This document shows, one piece after another, positions 19,847 through 23,196 of a stretch of DNA of 23,196 nucleotides. The DNA lies in the NCBI GenBank assembly GCA_023418705.1, contig JAEZYZ010000247.1, positions 1-23,196 of the forward strand, given 5' to 3'. The notes beneath the pieces are model-generated. The model had not been told where the DNA came from. It was given only the letters and a program-made list of their open reading frames with translations, and did no database searches. The DNA comes from Pseudomonadota bacterium. Its GTDB lineage: Bacteria > Myxococcota_A > Polyangia > Polyangiales > Polyangiaceae. The position numbers were made by a program, and so were the translations under genes. The stretch's first letter is position 1. The number at the start of each line of letters is the position of its first letter.

Positions 19847-19874
19847 CGGTGAGCGGCCTACACGGCCGTCACCG
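19847..19874 (-). terminator. Terminator-like hairpin after the MYXO-CTERM-like protein gene
   Basis: CGGTGA-G-CGGCC (19847-19858) pairs with GGCCG-TCACCG (19864-19874), giving an 11-bp stem with one bulged base and a 5-base loop. It starts 4 bases beyond the stop at 19879. No U-tract follows. It separates the two large minus-strand genes. Confidence 0.5.
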
Positions 19875-19878
19875 AGGC

Positions 19879-21063
19879 TCATGACGCCACGCCGCGCTGA
19901 CGATGGCGACGTCGCGCCCCTGCGTGGCCCAGCAAGGCGGCGAATAGCCCCACCCACAGCGGCAGCCGCCCCGTTCTGCTGCCATCTCGGATGGAACACG
20001 ACCCTTGTCCCGAAGCCAGCGTCTCGTCGTTGGGGGGTCTCACGCCGCAGGGCGCGCCACCCGAAGACGCGCCACCGCTCCCGTTCGGTGCGCCCCCCGC
20101 GGCGCTGCTCACGCCGCCCGAGGACGCGCCACCGCTGCTGCTCGGGAAGCCTCCCATGCCGCATTGCTCTCTCTGCAGCGCAGTGCGCGCTTCGTTACAG
20201 GTCGCGGTCGTCGTCAGATCGGCGAATGGGGCGGTGAGCGGAAGTTCGGTGAACGCATCCCCACCGGCGCAGTGCGTGACGACGGGCGGCACCTCTGCCA
20301 GGCAAGCGTCGACCGGCAGGGTACCAATGTGGTCGGTCGCTTCACCCCAAAAATCATAGGTGGTGAACTGGTAGCTCAACATCGCTGGCGCTGGCCGCTG
20401 CAGATTGAGATCGAGATAGGCAAAGCGCCCGGATCCCATCACGACAGAGCCATCATCGCAGGTATGGGCCAGCTGCAAACCCTCGCGCCCCCGGTACGCC
20501 AAGACGCCCTCCCACCCTCGGTTGTCGACGATCACGTGCCCATGCTCGGCTTCGACGACACATTCAACGCGGGGCTCACGCGGCGCCGGGACCTCGGCCT
20601 CAGCACTGACCTCGAACGACGCGACCACCACCTCGCCCGTTTCGGCCTTCGGGAGGGGGCAAGCCACAAGATCCGCGTCGGCGGGATCCAGAGGATGGTA
20701 GAACTCAGCGCAGCGCGCGGGAGCGCGCGTGACCAGGCTCACGGGACCAACGGGGAGCTCCGGCCCCGTGCGCACGAAAACGCCGGTGGGGCTCCCCTCC
20801 GGAGCAAAAGGCTCCCACGTGGACGGCAGGCGCTGGTCGCCTGGCCCGACGAGCTCGAGGACCTCGCTCTCATAACAGCGCAGCTCGACCGCGATCGGAG
20901 CGTCCGGAGGCAAGGTCGCGCCGTCCAGCGCCGTCACCAGTCGTACGCCGCACTCCTCACAGTGGGGACTGACAGAGCACGCCAGCGCCGGCCGTGGCCC
21001 AACCAGGGCGGTCGCCCCGAACAGGCCCGCGGCGACCAACACGCGCAGCCGCACCCATCCCAT
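19879..21063 (-). CDS. Secreted protein with MYXO-CTERM-like C-terminal sorting tail
   Basis: A 394-residue exported protein without a recognised enzymatic domain. A signal peptide (1-28) ends in PALA followed by Cys29, so either signal peptidase could cleave. The body (30-310) is beta-rich with about ten cysteines (for example CSVSPHCEECG, PARCAEFYHPLDPADADLVAC), and looks like a pair of Ig-like or lectin-like beta domains. A low-complexity SSGGASSGGVSSAAGGAP region follows, then GSCSIRDGS, a short hydrophobic helix (LPLWVGLFAALLG) and an Arg-rich end (ARRRHRQR). The order Cys, hydrophobic helix, Arg cluster is that of MYXO-CTERM surface-sorting signals, although the motif is not textbook. 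ATG at 21063 was chosen because it starts the signal peptide; the frame's extension to 21195 has no signal character. The function is unknown. Confidence 0.75.
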   Translation of the reverse strand: MGWVRLRVLVAAGLFGATALVGPRPALACSVSPHCEECGVRLVTALDGATLPPDAPIAVELRCYESEVLELVGPGDQRLPSTWEPFAPEGSPTGVFVRTGPELPVGPVSLVTRAPARCAEFYHPLDPADADLVACPLPKAETGEVVVASFEVSAEAEVPAPREPRVECVVEAEHGHVIVDNRGWEGVLAYRGREGLQLAHTCDDGSVVMGSGRFAYLDLNLQRPAPAMLSYQFTTYDFWGEATDHIGTLPVDACLAEVPPVVTHCAGGDAFTELPLTAPFADLTTTATCNEARTALQREQCGMGGFPSSSGGASSGGVSSAAGGAPNGSGGASSGGAPCGVRPPNDETLASGQGSCSIRDGSRTGRLPLWVGLFAALLGHAGARRRHRQRGVAS

Positions 21064-21446
21064 TCCCAGCTCGGTGTTTGGATCACTGTCAGGCACACTA
21101 TGGCACAGATCGGCCGGGCCCGACGCGGCACCCAACGCCACGTCGTCGCCCGCGCGGCCCAATTTCTTGTATACTTTCATATCGTTCGCCTGCACGCCCC
21201 AATGACCGCCACTTGCCGACCGGCGGCGGGCGGACTACCGCAGGGGGCGCTCGGCCGAGGCACAGCAACTTCGATGCCGAACCGGGATCTGAACCAAAAA
21301 TCAGCCAGCCCGCTGTAGGGGACCGCTGTCGGCGGCCGTCTTAAAGCGACGGACGGTTTGGCAGCCCGGATGAGCCACCTCGGAATACCTGGACCCTCTG
21401 ACCGAGCCGCACCAACGCGAGCCTCCGTCCTAGAAAGCTCGAGCCG
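21064..21446. other. Intergenic region between divergent genes, no feature recognised
   Basis: This 383-base gap lies between the divergent starts at 21063 (minus) and 21447 (plus). It must hold both promoters. I found no convincing -35/-10 pair, sigma-54 site, hairpin, RNA gene or small ORF with a good ribosome site. Its minus-strand part is an in-frame extension of the secreted-protein gene that I judge untranslated. Confidence 0.5.
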
Positions 21447-22739
21447 ATGAACGACAACCTTTCCGGAGATCCCGCGGTTCTGGCGAAGCTGCGCTCAGCG
21501 CGGCCGCGGCGGTGGAAGCGCTGGCTGTGGCAGCTTCTAGGCCTGTGCATCCTCGCGGGCCTGGCGGCTGGCGTCTGGTTCTACCGCGCGAAGGGCGCCA
21601 AGCAACAGCTGCAGACCTGGGTGACCGAGCCGGCGGTGCGAGGTGATCTGCGTGAGACGGTCATCGCCACCGGGACACTCAGGCCGCTCGACGCGGTGGA
21701 GGTGGGCGCGGAGGTGACCGGCCGAGTCACCGCCGTCCACGTCGAGATCAACGATCCCGTGAAGGCTGACCAGGTCCTGGTCGAAATCGACCCGGAGCAG
21801 CTGTCGGCGCGGCTGGAGGAAGCGCAGGCACAAATGTCGTCGGCTCAGGCGGCGGTTCGCAACGCCAAGGCGACCGTGGCGGAGAGCGAGGCGAACGCGC
21901 AGCGCTCGCGGGAGCTGCACTCGCGAGGGCTCATCTCCGACCAGCAGCTCGAGGCCGCGGTGGCCGCGCACGAACGCGCAACGGCCAGCGTGTCGACCGC
22001 CTCGGCCCAGGTGGTCCTCGCCAACGCGGGCGTCAAGTCCGCCCGAACGGCGCTCGACCGAGCCATCATCCGCTCTCCCATCGACGGCATCGTGCTCGCG
22101 CGCACCGTCGAGGTCGGGCAGACCGTCACCGCCGGGTTCCAAACGCCGGTGCTGTTCACGCTCGCGAAAGACATCTCGGAGATGCGCCTCGAGATCGACG
22201 TCGACGAGGCCGATGTCGGCAAGGTGCGCGAGGGACAAGCGGCGAGCTTCGTGGTGGACGCCTACCCCGGCCGGCGCTTCGAGTCCAAGGTCGTGCGCCT
22301 GCACAACCTGCCGCGCGAGGGCACGACCGTGATCACCTATACGGCGCTGCTCACGGTCGACAACACGGAGCGGCTGCTGCGGCCGGGTATGACGGCGACG
22401 GCGACCATCGTCACGAGCGAAAAGAAGGACGTCCTCTCGGTGCCGAACGCCGCGTTGCGCTTCGAGCCCGTCCTCGAATCGGCCGGCGCGGCCCGCGGCG
22501 GTGGGCTGCCGCTGCCTGGCATGGGCCGTCGCTCGTGGGGCGGGCCGCGGCGGAGCGGCGGCGAGCGGCCAGCAGGGCCAGACGCGAGCGAGCGCGAGGA
22601 TGTCTACGTCGTTCAGGGCGGTCAGCTAGAGCGGGTGGAGGTAACGATCGGCGGCAGCGATGGCCGCCGGACGGAGATCATCGGGGAAGGCTTGAAGGCG
22701 GGCACCCCCGTCGTGGTCGACGTGGAGGTCAGCGAGTGA
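21447..22739 (+). CDS. macA: MacA/HlyD-type periplasmic adaptor of an ABC export system
   Basis: A 430-residue membrane-fusion protein that would link an inner-membrane MacB-type ABC transporter to an outer-membrane channel. An Arg/Lys/Trp-rich N-terminus precedes one membrane helix (about 27-46). The lipoyl-like barrel-sandwich halves are at about 60-110 (GTLRPLDAVEVGAEVTGRVT) and about 205-235 (IIRSPIDGIVLARTVEVGQTV), flanking an Ala-rich coiled-coil hairpin (about 112-200). A beta-barrel domain follows (about 245-325, VDEADVGKVREGQAASFVVD), then the membrane-proximal domain. An odd Gly/Arg/Pro-rich loop sits at about 348-380. The stop overlaps the next start (GTGA), so adaptor and ATPase are translationally coupled. 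ATG at 21447 has a weak ribosome site. The substrate (macrolide, lipoprotein, siderophore or peptide) cannot be told from the sequence. Confidence 0.9.
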   Translation: MNDNLSGDPAVLAKLRSARPRRWKRWLWQLLGLCILAGLAAGVWFYRAKGAKQQLQTWVTEPAVRGDLRETVIATGTLRPLDAVEVGAEVTGRVTAVHVEINDPVKADQVLVEIDPEQLSARLEEAQAQMSSAQAAVRNAKATVAESEANAQRSRELHSRGLISDQQLEAAVAAHERATASVSTASAQVVLANAGVKSARTALDRAIIRSPIDGIVLARTVEVGQTVTAGFQTPVLFTLAKDISEMRLEIDVDEADVGKVREGQAASFVVDAYPGRRFESKVVRLHNLPREGTTVITYTALLTVDNTERLLRPGMTATATIVTSEKKDVLSVPNAALRFEPVLESAGAARGGGLPLPGMGRRSWGGPRRSGGERPAGPDASEREDVYVVQGGQLERVEVTIGGSDGRRTEIIGEGLKAGTPVVVDVEVSE

Positions 22740-23196
22740 GCGTCCCGCCGTCGGACTTCCCCGTCGTGGAGTTTCGCGCCGTCTCCAAGATCTATGGCGA
22801 AGGCGCCGCCGAAGTGCGGGCGCTCGACGGCGTGGACCTCCGGATCGACAGCGGGGAGTTCGTGGCGATCATGGGCGCCAGCGGCTCGGGCAAATCGACG
22901 GCCATGAACATCATCGGCTGCCTCGACGCGCCAACGGCCGGCACCTACGCCTTCCGCGGCGTCGACGTCGGCGCGCTGAACCCCGACGAGCGCGCGCTCT
23001 TGCGCCGCTTCTATCTCGGCTTCGTGTTCCAGGGCTTCAACCTGCTGCCACGCACCACGGCGCTCGAGAACGTGGAGCTGCCGCTGGTCTACCGGCGCGT
23101 GCCGGCGCGGGAGCGCCGGGAGCGCGCGCTCGAAGCGCTGGCGGCGGTCGGCTTGTCCGGCCGCGCCGGCCCCGCTCCGTCCCCGCTCTCCGGCGG
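22736..23196 (+). CDS. macB: MacB-type ABC transporter ATP-binding protein (3' end outside window)
   Basis: The first 153 codons of an ATPase of the MacB/LolD group run off the right edge. The Walker A motif GASGSGKST is at about residues 47-55, followed by MNIIGCLDAPTAGTY as in MacB. The Q-loop is in GFVFQGFNLLPRTTALENVE, and the frame ends within the ABC signature LSGG at the window edge. Walker B and any fused membrane domain are outside, so a MacB half-transporter and a separate LolD-type ATPase cannot be told apart. The start is GTG at 22736, overlapping the macA stop by four bases. I judge the pair to be the beginning of a tripartite export operon. Confidence 0.92.
   Translation, partial: MSVPPSDFPVVEFRAVSKIYGEGAAEVRALDGVDLRIDSGEFVAIMGASGSGKSTAMNIIGCLDAPTAGTYAFRGVDVGALNPDERALLRRFYLGFVFQGFNLLPRTTALENVELPLVYRRVPARERRERALEALAAVGLSGRAGPAPSPLSG

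Noticed and set aside
20005..21318. A 437-codon plus-strand frame opposite the secreted MYXO-CTERM-like protein
   Set aside because: Arg/Gln/His-rich shadow; the minus frame has signal peptide, paired cysteines and sorting tail.

Overview
The window is very GC-rich DNA that most resembles a myxobacterium, probably Polyangia/Sorangiineae-like. The basis is the gene content: several secreted lipoproteins with Gly/Ser-rich linkers after the lipobox cysteine, a long FG-GAP/CARDB surface lipoprotein with a Cys-rich head, an AgmX/PglI-type domain protein and a MYXO-CTERM-like C-terminal tail. Because GC is high, stop codons are rare, and many long antisense or out-of-frame ORFs are shadows. I see no rRNA, tRNA, CRISPR array, insertion sequence or prophage.

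Layout. (1) 1-6599, plus strand: the 3' end of a glutamate dehydrogenase, a solitary DNA methyltransferase-like protein, a large thioredoxin-like DUF255 / aldo-keto reductase fusion and a CAP-domain lipoprotein. They are closely spaced (37, 26 and 9 bp) and could be one operon. (2) 6605-8392, minus strand: two translationally coupled lipoprotein genes (ATGA overlap) behind a clear class-I-type cobalamin (B12) riboswitch. (3) 8493-9059, plus strand: a GerMN-domain lipoprotein divergent from the riboswitch transcript. (4) 9232-14768, minus strand: a small membrane-anchored protein with a possible 19-codon leader ORF, a TerB-like protein, a K+-dependent-type membrane pyrophosphatase, a CorA-type transporter and a helical-repeat protein. 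(5) 14897-16367, plus strand: a two-domain sulfurtransferase and an AgmX/PglI-type lipoprotein. (6) 16428-21063, minus strand: the 1092-residue FG-GAP/CARDB lipoprotein and a secreted protein with a MYXO-CTERM-like tail. (7) 21447-23196, plus strand: the adaptor and the start of the ATPase of a MacAB-type export system.

The most interesting system is the B12-riboswitch operon. The riboswitch places two surface lipoproteins of no assigned function under cobalamin control, with no known B12 gene (btuB, btuF, btuC, btuD or a cobalamin-independent isozyme) beside them. The working inference is that they help capture or handle corrinoids at the cell surface. Second is the 1221-residue fusion of a thioredoxin-like/DUF255 protein to an aldo-keto reductase whose catalytic tetrad is intact. 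The other genes look like ordinary housekeeping, ion-transport and envelope functions.
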